A stretch of 64,000 nucleotides of DNA from Eubacterium sulci ATCC 35585 (GTDB lineage: Bacteria; Bacillota; Clostridia; Peptostreptococcales; Anaerovoracaceae). The notes below the pieces were generated by a model that was given only the letters and a program-made list of their open reading frames with translations, did no database searches and was not told where the DNA came from. A program made the translations under genes and the position numbers. Below are positions 35,501 to 42,905 of this stretch, one piece after another; position 1 is the stretch's first letter; each line of letters starts with the position of its first letter. The stretch lies in assembly GCA_001189495.1 (NCBI GenBank), contig CP012068.1, positions 682,001-746,000 on the forward strand. Reading direction: 5' to 3'.

Positions 35501-36659
35501 AGATGATAAAGACGAAGTAGATTATAAGAAAATAAGTGGGATTTTAAAACAGAAAAAGCCATTTAGTAAAATAACGTTAGAAGATGAAGTTAAGGTAGGT
35601 GAGGAAACAGTGAGATTTGGGGCAGTAATTGGCAATCCGCCGTATCAAGTCAGTGATAACGATAGTGGAAAAGGGAGTGCCATGCCTTTATATAATAAAT
35701 TTGCTATGCTTTCAATAAAACTCAATCCAATGTTTGTAACTATGATAGTTCCAAGCGTTTGGTTTACTGGTGGAAAAGGACTGGATGATTTTAGAGAATA
35801 TATGTTAAATGTAAAAGGCATAAAACTAATAACGAATTATATAACATCACAAGATGTGTTTCCACAGGTTAATTTAAGAGGTGGCGTAAACTATTTTCTT
35901 TTTGATAGGAATTATGACAACGATATCTCTGGAATAAGAATAAAAAATATTGAATATGGAAAAGTGACAAGTGATCAAATTAGAAGCAAGAAAATTGAAA
36001 ATGTGGATATTTTCATCACTGACAATATTGCATACAATATAATTAAAAAAATGTTGAAAAATGGAGATATTTCAATATCCGATAATAATCAAGATATGTT
36101 AATAACATTTATTTCTGCAAGAAACCCTTTTGGATTCAGTACAAAATTTGCAAAAGAGAATTTAAAAAGAGATAAGAATCTACTTGTGAATCCTGTTAAA
36201 ATGTATGCAAGCAAGGGAAATTTTGGCTATGTTGAGAACGATTCGATTAAAAAAAATAGGGATATGATTTTTAAATGGAAAGTTATTACACCTTTTGCAA
36301 ATAATATAGGTACAAATTTACCAGACGATAATTTAAATACAATGATTAGTGAACCTAAATCTATTGTTTCGGAAACATATCTAGTTATTGGTGGAAATCT
36401 AAATTTAGATATTGAGTCATGCAAAAGAATCGAGAAATATTTAAAAACCAAATTTGTTAGATACTTAATCAGAATATCTAAAGCTAATCAGAATGGGACA
36501 AGAGGAACCTATAAATTTGTTCCGATGCAGAATTTTAAATATGATTCAGAATTAGACTGGAGCAAGACCGTTGCAGAAATTGATGAGCAACTTTTCAATA
36601 AATATAAGCTATCAGCAGAAGAGAAAGAGCATATTAAGAAAACTATAAAGGATATGTAG
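32565..36659 (+). CDS. Giant restriction-modification protein: GIY-YIG, SF2 helicase and N6-adenine methylase
   Basis: 1364 residues. N-terminus: T5orf172/GIY-YIG-like nuclease, HIYAF (23-27), YLKVGDT (35-41), Arg48 and HKYLEND with Glu85. Helicase: VMRFGKSFT (about 184-192) as a variant Walker A, LLIIDETHFGAR (about 285), LSGTPYRIL (about 344). A charged linker (about 700-780) follows. Methylase: motif X TPSNICDEMV (about 880), motif I LLDIASKSGEY (about 905) and catalytic GNPPYQ (about 1023), the Eco57I-like adenine pattern, then LRGGVNYFLF. One polypeptide thus carries cutting, translocation and modification. It is last in a three-gene operon closed by a perfect terminator. Confidence 0.87.
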   Translation: MDDTKTKGTEVLDGIIVGRVEPHIYAFTTEEVPNYLKVGDTYRPVSKRLNEWRHAYPNLKKQYDSKAIIDEDTYFRDYSVHKYLENDLSRERLRREELNSGVVYSNEFFKDADINDIDNAIKDIESSYISNSGKYEYYSSNNRLPQTYHYERGDAWDLRPNQKAAVDSFINAVNNGRKNLLMYAVMRFGKSFTSLCCALEISANIVLVVSAKADVKDEWKKTVEGAGNFSEYVFLESYDLASSENIIKTNRDEHNKVVIFLTLQDLQGDEIKEKHAELFKEQIDLLIIDETHFGARAESFGKILEKAGYEKSDKSNINKLDDDNIDVNIAEEELKQINARIRLHLSGTPYRILMGSEFEKDDIISFVQFTDIVKEQEEWDKNNLYKDNINEWDNPYYGFPQMVRFAFNPNKSSREKMDSLKKSGVTFAFSKLFEPESIKKDAINNGHKKFKNKEEILDLLQVIDGSKEDENLLGFLDYDKIKEGKMCRHMVMVLPYCASCDAMEELLRDRKDIFKNLNEYEIINISGVDAGKIYKKPSDIKNKVKECEDLNKKTITLTVNRMLTGSTVEQWDTMLYFKDTSSPQEYDQSIFRLQNQYIRTLSSEKGFIKENLKPQTLLVDFDPDRLFRMQEQKSLIYNVNTEENGNSKLKERIVEELKISPVITMNHNKIKEVDATNILEAISEYNNQRSISDEVLDIPVDLSILNDEDIRKIMESQGEFNSKQGLSIDPYKGSGDDLDLNEREDGELNDGSHNVKDKTEDYIKKINDNEIKKLESKIKTYYQRLLFFSFLTKDKVASLDDIIKVIDSDENQRLSINLNLDKKAIVNISEKMDPFKRSGLDYKIQNISMLASDESIEPLTRAMTSIKKFNRMSESEVITPSNICDEMVGLLPEEGLKEIVSNQDKLLDIASKSGEYAVSLYKRLTFELGYSHEDIRDIIYSIPTSSIAYEFTRRFYEILDLNVENIAMEFNAYDLINIKDDKDEVDYKKISGILKQKKPFSKITLEDEVKVGEETVRFGAVIGNPPYQVSDNDSGKGSAMPLYNKFAMLSIKLNPMFVTMIVPSVWFTGGKGLDDFREYMLNVKGIKLITNYITSQDVFPQVNLRGGVNYFLFDRNYDNDISGIRIKNIEYGKVTSDQIRSKKIENVDIFITDNIAYNIIKKMLKNGDISISDNNQDMLITFISARNPFGFSTKFAKENLKRDKNLLVNPVKMYASKGNFGYVENDSIKKNRDMIFKWKVITPFANNIGTNLPDDNLNTMISEPKSIVSETYLVIGGNLNLDIESCKRIEKYLKTKFVRYLIRISKANQNGTRGTYKFVPMQNFKYDSELDWSKTVAEIDEQLFNKYKLSAEEKEHIKKTIKDM

Positions 36660-36693
36660 AACAATTCATATATAAGAAAGTCTACATTTTCAC

Positions 36694-36730
36694 AAAATCC
36701 TATTTACCCAAAGTAAATAGGATTTTTTAT
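36694..36730 (+). terminator. Rho-independent terminator after the restriction-modification operon
   Basis: AAAATCCTATTTAC (36694-36707) and GTAAATAGGATTTT (36713-36726) form a perfect 14-bp stem with loop CCAAA, within a T-run. It marks the right edge of the AT-rich island. Confidence 0.9.
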
Positions 36731-36919
36731 GCTATAATCTCCCTAAGGACATCACCATGAAATTAATATATATAACATGCAATCAAAGAAAACAGATTGT
36801 CTTACATAGCTGTTTCCACTTAAACTAGAAAACTTTAGCCACTCGCCAATCAGAGCAATCGCCTGGTTTGAGTAGAAAACTCAGACTGCTAAAACTAATA
36901 CAGTCTAAAAGGAGCCCCT

Positions 36920-37708
36920 ATGCCCCAAAACAAAACAACAAAAACAAACGCAATCGCACCACAGCACGCAGTGCCCCAAACCAAACCCACCGCGCCAAGC
37001 CAAAACCCACTAAAACCCTACCAAATCCTAAGCGGAGCTAAGCTAAAATACATCGCATTTATCTCAATGCTCATAGACCACACAAATAACGCACTAATCA
37101 CGCCCATGCTAAACGGCAAAGGCGCGCTGCTATACATATCGAACGCGTTTTCCATAATCGGAAGAATAGCCTTCCCAATCTTCATGTTTTTCCTTATCGA
37201 AGGCTTCTTCAAAACACGAAGTCGCAAGAAATACCTCGCAAGCCTTTTGATCTTCGGACTTATCTCCGAAGTACCATTTGATATGTTCGTCTCGAGGACA
37301 TTCTTTGAGCCAAACTGGAACAACATGATGTTCACGCTATCCTTGTGCCTAGGCGTAATCTGGCTAATCGATAGCCTAAGAGCGAAACTAAAAAGCACGC
37401 TACTTTGGTTCATAACAAGCCTGCCAATTCTAGGAATTTCATGCTTCATAGCAACCTGGCTAAGCCTAGACTATGACTACCACGCAATACTCGTCGCATA
37501 CATATTCTATATCTTCCGCCAAAAGCCAATCATCGGGGCAGGACTCGGGTATATCTCAATCATCAAAGAACTCTGGTCCATACTCGGCTTCGGACTGACA
37601 CTCACATACAACGGAGAGAGGGGAATGCAGTACAAATGGCTAAACTACGCCTTTTACCCAGTCCACCTACTTATACTAGGAATCCTAAGATTCTACCTGA
37701 ACATCTAA
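36920..37708 (+). CDS. TraX family membrane protein
   Basis: 262 residues. After a polar, Pro/Gln-rich N-terminus (about 1-40), KYIAFISMLIDHTNN and GRIAFPIFMFFLIEGFFKT match the TraX family, named after the F-plasmid pilin acetylase. There are about seven hydrophobic segments. In chromosomes of Gram-positive bacteria these are common membrane acyltransferase-like proteins of unknown substrate, and need not indicate conjugation. Ribosome site AAGGAG is seven bases before the ATG. Base composition has returned to that of the core. Confidence 0.88.
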   Translation: MPQNKTTKTNAIAPQHAVPQTKPTAPSQNPLKPYQILSGAKLKYIAFISMLIDHTNNALITPMLNGKGALLYISNAFSIIGRIAFPIFMFFLIEGFFKTRSRKKYLASLLIFGLISEVPFDMFVSRTFFEPNWNNMMFTLSLCLGVIWLIDSLRAKLKSTLLWFITSLPILGISCFIATWLSLDYDYHAILVAYIFYIFRQKPIIGAGLGYISIIKELWSILGFGLTLTYNGERGMQYKWLNYAFYPVHLLILGILRFYLNI

Positions 37709-37782
37709 TCAAAATAAAAACGCCTGCCAAGGTCAAGGCCGAAGGCCAAAGCAAAGCGTCACGCGCATACAAGGAGAGACTA

Positions 37783-39639
37783 ATGAAAAGCATCGGAGCA
37801 GAAACACTAAAAACCATAGCAAAGGGAATGAACGCCGGATACATCTACGTGGATAAGGATGGAATCATCGGCGATTTCAGCGAGCTCGCCAAGGAAATAC
37901 TAGGTATCAAAACCCTCGGACACCAAAAGCATGACGCAGGCCAAATCGAGCCAGGCGACATAGTCATATTCGCAGATAACGACCTCGGAAACGATGATAT
38001 GATGAGACCAGAGGACCTCGAGTGCCTAAACATCAAAGACAAGGGGATCAGCCAAGGCGACATAGTCCTAGCCATAGGACGCTATAAGGATAAGTCATCA
38101 AAGCCCGTCTACAAGACCTTCGGAGCCTATGTCCCAGAGCCACTAATCACCCTCCAAACAAAGCTAGACAGCCTCGAAATCGCAGTATCCCTAGACTGCG
38201 AAAGCAGAAATATCAAAATCACTGTAGCAGGCGAATCCTACTGCATGGACTACCTCGAAAGCGTAGGACACCTAGTAGTACTAGACGGAAAAACCAAGGA
38301 AGTCAAATTCTTTCAGGCAAAGGGCTACGGATATAGAGGGGAAGAAGCAGGAGAACTCTTAAGAGGCAAGAGCTACCAAGCAAAGAACCTTAATGACGAA
38401 AACAGCGAGCTCGTTCCAACAGTAGGCATGAGCGCAAGACGCGTGCTGAGAGGCGAGGAATTCCAAGAAGAACTAGAAGCACTTCTAAACTCAGAAGACG
38501 GAGCCGAAACCCAAAAGGTGCTTGAGATATATAGACGCTGGATGCTAGTCAAAATGATACGCATAAAGAAGAACACAAAAGACGACGGCGTATATATCTT
38601 CATACGTGATAGAGAGCTAGCCCAAAAGGCAGCAAAAGCAGGTGCAGTCCTAAAAGAAAAGATAGAAAACGCATCAAGACTCACAGCATATAGAGACGAA
38701 ATGCAGGAGATAGAATTCCTTAAGAACATAGTCGGAAACTCCATCAAAATGCAAAAGGTCAAGCAGCTTGCCTACAAGGCAGCAAACACAAGATTCAACG
38801 TAATCATAACGGGAGAATCAGGCACAGGTAAAACCAAGCTAGCCCGCGAGATTCACAGTATCAAAGGCGAAAATACACCATTTGTAACAGTAGCCTGCAA
38901 CGCCATCGCCCCAAGCCTCATAGAGTCAGAACTCTTTGGCTATGTTCCAGGCGCATTCACAGGCGCAGATTCCAAGGGCAAAAAGGGCTTTTTCGAGGAG
39001 GCAAACGGCGGAACAATATTCCTAGATGAGATAGGAGAAATCCCGCCAGAAATGCAGATAAAGCTCCTCAACGTCCTTCAGGATAAGAGGATATATCGCG
39101 TGGGATCAACCAAGCCAATAGATATTGACGTCAGAGTCATTACGGCATCAAATAGAGACCTTGAAGAAGAAGTAAAGAAGGGAAGCTTCAGACAGGATCT
39201 ATATTACAGAATAAATGTATTCCCAATCGCACTGCCACCACTACGCGAGCGAAAAAAGGATCTTAATCTCCTCGCAGAATCCATACTCAAAAACCTCCTA
39301 TCAGCCTACGGCATGGACGAAAAGAAATTCTCGCAGGAAGCAATGGACCTCATCACAGCCTATGACTGGCCAGGAAACGTCAGAGAGCTCGAAAACATAA
39401 TCGAAAGAGCCATAACCCTCTGCGACGGAACAAACATCTACGCAGAGCATCTCATGATAACAAAGCCAGAAGTACAAGGCATATCCCTCAGAGCCCGCGT
39501 CGAAGCAGGCGAGAAGAAGATAATTGAGGAAGTCCTCATAAAGCATAACGGAAACCGAAAGAAGGCAATGCAGGAGCTTGAGCTGTCAAAATCCGTCTTC
39601 TACGACAAGATAAAACGCTACGGCATAGAGCTCGAATAA
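37783..39639 (+). CDS. Sigma-54-dependent transcriptional regulator (enhancer-binding protein)
   Basis: 618 residues. N-terminal about 1-310 is a PAS-like sensory region starting [16 protein letters not shown], not a receiver. The AAA+ domain has Walker A GESGTGKT (about 345), the sigma-54-contacting GAFTGA (about 390), Walker [12 protein letters not shown] and [12 protein letters not shown]. The C-terminus has a Fis-type helix-turn-helix, [21 protein letters not shown] chose ATG 37783 after AAGGAG; a longer reading from 37636 overlaps the TraX gene. A consensus -24/-12 promoter begins four bases after its stop, in front of dapF, so dapF-lysA is its likely target. Confidence 0.92.
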   Translation: MKSIGAETLKTIAKGMNAGYIYVDKDGIIGDFSELAKEILGIKTLGHQKHDAGQIEPGDIVIFADNDLGNDDMMRPEDLECLNIKDKGISQGDIVLAIGRYKDKSSKPVYKTFGAYVPEPLITLQTKLDSLEIAVSLDCESRNIKITVAGESYCMDYLESVGHLVVLDGKTKEVKFFQAKGYGYRGEEAGELLRGKSYQAKNLNDENSELVPTVGMSARRVLRGEEFQEELEALLNSEDGAETQKVLEIYRRWMLVKMIRIKKNTKDDGVYIFIRDRELAQKAAKAGAVLKEKIENASRLTAYRDEMQEIEFLKNIVGNSIKMQKVKQLAYKAANTRFNVIITGESGTGKTKLAREIHSIKGENTPFVTVACNAIAPSLIESELFGYVPGAFTGADSKGKKGFFEEANGGTIFLDEIGEIPPEMQIKLLNVLQDKRIYRVGSTKPIDIDVRVITASNRDLEEEVKKGSFRQDLYYRINVFPIALPPLRERKKDLNLLAESILKNLLSAYGMDEKKFSQEAMDLITAYDWPGNVRELENIIERAITLCDGTNIYAEHLMITKPEVQGISLRARVEAGEKKIIEEVLIKHNGNRKKAMQELELSKSVFYDKIKRYGIELE

Positions 39640-39642
39640 AAA

Positions 39643-39660
39643 CTGGCACGATTTATGCTT
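39643..39660 (+). promoter_or_regulatory. Sigma-54 (-24/-12) promoter upstream of dapF
   Basis: CTGGCACGATTTATGCTT matches the RpoN consensus TGGCACG-N4-TTGCT with one mismatch and the exact GG-N10-GC spacing (GG 39645-39646, GC 39657-39658). Expected start of transcription is near 39670, about 30 bases before dapF. It lies immediately after the gene for a sigma-54 activator. Confidence 0.8.
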
Positions 39661-39698
39661 TAACTATCGAAGGAAATAAAAGCAAGAAAAGGCGCAAT

Positions 39699-40565
39699 AT
39701 GAAATTTTGGAAAATGAACGGAACAGGCAATGATTTTCTAATCATAGATAACAGCCTGCTAAAAATCACGCAAAAGGATCTTCCATTCCTTGCTAAAACT
39801 CTCTGCGAAAGGCACCACAGCATTGGAGCAGACGGCCTTATGATAGCCGAAAATGCAAGCGAGGGCTCAGGTGCAGACCTAAAAATGCACTTTTTCAATA
39901 ACGACGGTTCAACCAGCGAAATGTGTGGCAACGGAGCAAGGTGTATCTGTCGCTATGCCTACGAAAACGGCTTAGCTGGTGAAGAGCAAAGGATAGAAAC
40001 TGAAGCCGGAATAGTCATAGGAAGACGCATAAACAAAAGCGAATACGAAATCAGGCTAAACACACCCTGCAATATCAGGCTAGACGAGCAGATAGAATGC
40101 GAAGGCGAAATCCTAAACTGCTCCTACATAGAGCTTGGAAACCCAGGAATCCCGCACCTAGTTGTAGAAATCCAAAACCTAAAAAGCTTTGATGAAGGCA
40201 AGCTATATCGCATAGGAGCATATCTAAGAAGTCACAAAAACTACCCAAAGGGAGCAAATGTAAACTTCTACGAAAAACTAGAAGATGGCCACTACTACGA
40301 GAGAACCTTCGAAAGAGGAGTAGAAGGCTTCACCCTAGCCTGTGGCACCGGAACTGGCTCGCTTGTAAGCATCCTAAGTCTAAAAGGCGATAGCGATGGA
40401 AAAGACATCAAAGTAGACATGCAGGGCGGAAGACTAATCGTAAATGCAGAGAAAAAGGATGGTAAAATAGAAAACCTCTACCTAAGAGGAGGGACAAATG
40501 TAGTCTGCAAAGGTGAGGTAACAGATGAAAACATCAAAGGCCTAGTAAGCACATGTGAAATATAG
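39699..40565 (+). CDS. dapF: Diaminopimelate epimerase
   Basis: 288 residues. Converts LL- to meso-diaminopimelate, the precursor of lysine and of peptidoglycan cross-links. Both catalytic cysteines are present: SEMCGNGARC in the N-terminal half and LACGTGTGS in the C-terminal half; the start MKFWKMNGTGNDFL is typical. It is followed after 128 bases by lysA. Transcription probably starts at the -24/-12 element 38-56 bases upstream, placing it under the adjacent sigma-54 activator. Confidence 0.95.
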   Translation: MKFWKMNGTGNDFLIIDNSLLKITQKDLPFLAKTLCERHHSIGADGLMIAENASEGSGADLKMHFFNNDGSTSEMCGNGARCICRYAYENGLAGEEQRIETEAGIVIGRRINKSEYEIRLNTPCNIRLDEQIECEGEILNCSYIELGNPGIPHLVVEIQNLKSFDEGKLYRIGAYLRSHKNYPKGANVNFYEKLEDGHYYERTFERGVEGFTLACGTGTGSLVSILSLKGDSDGKDIKVDMQGGRLIVNAEKKDGKIENLYLRGGTNVVCKGEVTDENIKGLVSTCEI

Positions 40566-40693
40566 CAGTCCAAAAAACAGGACTCCCAGAACGAAAAACT
40601 AGACAAGACGCGCATATTAATGCTATAAATTCCAAAAGCTATGGTATAATTTACGAAGAAATTAGATAGAATCTAAAAATGAGAGGATAAACA

Positions 40694-41998
40694 ATGATCT
40701 GCGAAAACATTTCGGTTTCAAAGGATGGCAAACACCTACTGTTTGCAGGACAGGACACAGTTGAACTAGCAAAGAAATACGGCACACCGGTCTATCTCCT
40801 AGACGAGGATAGAATAAGGGAAAAGTGTAGAATATATAAGGCTGCCTTCCAAAAGCACTTCGGCGAAAAGGCAGTACCACTCTACGCATCAAAGGCAAAC
40901 TGCTTCAAGCGCATGTACGAGATTATGAGAGAAGAGGAGATGGGCATCGACGTGGTTTCCTCAGGCGAAATCTACACAGCGCTCCAAGCAGGTTTTGATC
41001 TATCAAAAGCCTACTTCCACTCAAACAACAAAACAGACAAAGACATCAGCTATGCCATGGAACACGGCATCGGCTACTTCGTCGCAGATAATGTAGAGGA
41101 AGTAATCGCAGTCGAAAAGGAAGCAGAGCGCAGAGGCCTAAAGCAAAAGATACTCCTAAGGCTAACACCAGGAATCGATCCACACACCTATGAGGCAATC
41201 TCCACAGGTAAGGTTGACTCCAAGTTCGGAAGCCCAATAGAAACAGGCCAGGCAGAAGAAATCACTGCATTCACCCTCAAGCAGCCAAACATAGAGCTGA
41301 TGGGTTTCCACTGCCACGTGGGCTCACAGGTATTTGAAGAGGATGTATTTGAGCGTGCAGCAGTCGTAATGCTAAAGTTCGTAGCGGAGATGAAGGAAAA
41401 GTACAGTTTCATCACACCAGAGCTCGACCTCGGCGGAGGTTACGGCGTAAGATACGTAGACACAGACCCATACCTTGACATAGAAACAAAGGTAGGCCAA
41501 GTAGCAGAAGCAGTCAAAAAGGCTTGCAAAGACTTTGGAATTGAAATGCCAGAAATCCACATGGAGCCGGGCAGATCCATAGTCGCAGACGCAGGCATGG
41601 TGCTATACACAGTAGGTACAGTAAAGAAAATCCCTGGTTACAAGAACTACGTTTCCATAGACGGCGGAATGACCGACTCCCCAAGATACGCGCTCTACAA
41701 AGCTGACTACACCTGCCTTCTCGCAAACAAGATGGACGAAGCAAATGACTTCAAAGCCTCAGTAGTAGGCCGTCTCTGCGAGTCAGGTGACATCATACAG
41801 GAGGACGTAATGCTTCCAGCATCGGTAGGTCGCTACGACACACTAGCCCTATGCACAGCAGGAGCTTATCACTACTCCATGGCATCGCACTATAACAGAC
41901 TGCCAAAGCCACCAGTAATCATGCTCAAAGGCGGAAACGAAAGCTACATAGCAGTCAAAGGCGAAACCTTCGAAGACGTTATAAGAAATGACGTGTAA
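40694..41998 (+). CDS. lysA: Diaminopimelate decarboxylase
   Basis: 434 residues, PLP-dependent fold type III. The Schiff-base lysine is in LYASKANCF (about 55), the PLP phosphate loop in DLGGGYGVRY, EPGRSIVADAG binds PLP, and the C-terminal GRLCESGDII holds the catalytic Cys from the partner subunit. It performs the last step of lysine synthesis. A TATAAT at 40645-40650 suggests a possible additional promoter in the gap after dapF, but no good -35 box is present. Confidence 0.96.
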   Translation: MICENISVSKDGKHLLFAGQDTVELAKKYGTPVYLLDEDRIREKCRIYKAAFQKHFGEKAVPLYASKANCFKRMYEIMREEEMGIDVVSSGEIYTALQAGFDLSKAYFHSNNKTDKDISYAMEHGIGYFVADNVEEVIAVEKEAERRGLKQKILLRLTPGIDPHTYEAISTGKVDSKFGSPIETGQAEEITAFTLKQPNIELMGFHCHVGSQVFEEDVFERAAVVMLKFVAEMKEKYSFITPELDLGGGYGVRYVDTDPYLDIETKVGQVAEAVKKACKDFGIEMPEIHMEPGRSIVADAGMVLYTVGTVKKIPGYKNYVSIDGGMTDSPRYALYKADYTCLLANKMDEANDFKASVVGRLCESGDIIQEDVMLPASVGRYDTLALCTAGAYHYSMASHYNRLPKPPVIMLKGGNESYIAVKGETFEDVIRNDV

Positions 41999-42037
41999 AA
42001 GGATATAGAAGACTTTTGCATACAAAGGAGTTATAGG

Positions 42038-42682
42038 ATGGTAGTTTTTTCAGATTGTATGGAATGTGAACACTGCTACAACGACAGGGCCTCACACAAG
42101 TGTTGTTGTGAGGCATACCCCGATGGCATACCTCGAGAATGGTATCTTAGCGGGAACCCTAAGGAAGTAAAAGAATGTAATAATGGAATCGGCTTTAAAC
42201 CAGAATGTAACGAGGATTTAGACATGGATGAAACGCTAAATCACCCAAAACTAGGCAAACTAAAATACCTAGAAAGCCCAGAGCAAATCCACTGCTGGCA
42301 CGGTGAGCTAGAAGGAAGCGAGCTAGGCTTTGACATAATCCTAGAGACATCAAAACTAGACCAAGCAGACGCTGACTTCATAGCCGAAATCACTCAAAAC
42401 TGGAAAACTTACGGAGCAAAAGCCATAGAAGACATTCGCGAAAAGCTGACTTCAGAACCCGAATTTTTCGGTATATCAAAAGAAGACGCAGATAGCTTGT
42501 CAAAGCTAAAAGATTTACCATTCAACTGTCCACAGTTTACCTTCTATGAAAACAAGGAATGGGCAATAGTATTCCTCGAAAACGATTTAGGCATAGGTGA
42601 GCCGTTTGGTATATCGGTGAACTATGATGGGGAAGTGCTAACTGGGGTCTATGATCTGTCTGATTCGGAAGAAATTGATTGA
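42038..42682 (+). CDS. Hypothetical protein with Cys-rich N-terminus
   Basis: 214 residues. The start has a probable metal knuckle: C7, C10, C13 and a C22-C23-C24 run. The rest is acidic with YENKEWAIVFLENDLGIGEP and FGISVNYDGEVLTGVYDLSD, a beta-rich ending reminiscent of DUF2262-like or immunity-type proteins; I do not assign a family. Ribosome site AAAGGAG precedes the ATG by seven bases. It lies 39 bases after lysA and is followed by a terminator, so it may be the last gene of the dapF-lysA unit. Confidence 0.7.
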   Translation: MVVFSDCMECEHCYNDRASHKCCCEAYPDGIPREWYLSGNPKEVKECNNGIGFKPECNEDLDMDETLNHPKLGKLKYLESPEQIHCWHGELEGSELGFDIILETSKLDQADADFIAEITQNWKTYGAKAIEDIREKLTSEPEFFGISKEDADSLSKLKDLPFNCPQFTFYENKEWAIVFLENDLGIGEPFGISVNYDGEVLTGVYDLSDSEEID

Positions 42683-42717
42683 TTTGATGTAATTGTATTA
42701 TTCATATAATAGGTAAG

Positions 42718-42750
42718 AAACACTTTAGTGCATAACTAAGGTGTTTTTTA
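42718..42750 (+). terminator. Rho-independent terminator
   Basis: AAACACTTTAGT (42718-42729) pairs with ACTAAGGTGTTT (42735-42746; one G-T pair), followed by TTTTA. Ends the lysA-side transcription unit and marks the left edge of a second AT-rich segment. Confidence 0.85.
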
Positions 42751-42905
42751 TTATTTAAATACAAGTATTGGAGATATCATATATGAGATTTAAAAGAATT
42801 GTTACATATGAAGTATATAACAATTCAGAAAGATGTGTTATTATTAATTGAGATTAGAATTAATACTCATATAATGGAACAATCAAATTAAAGGTGGGTA
42901 GTATA

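Noticed and set aside
36920-37708. TraX gene taken as evidence of a conjugative element
   Set aside because: No relaxase, coupling protein or type IV secretion genes nearby; chromosomal TraX-family proteins are common in Firmicutes and composition here is core-like.
42295-42308. TGGCAC sequence resembling a second sigma-54 promoter
   Set aside because: It lies inside a coding region and the GG to GC spacing is 8 rather than 10 bases.
42784-42852. 22-codon ORF upstream of the RES-LRR gene
   Set aside because: No ribosome site and no recognisable sequence; too short to support as a gene.
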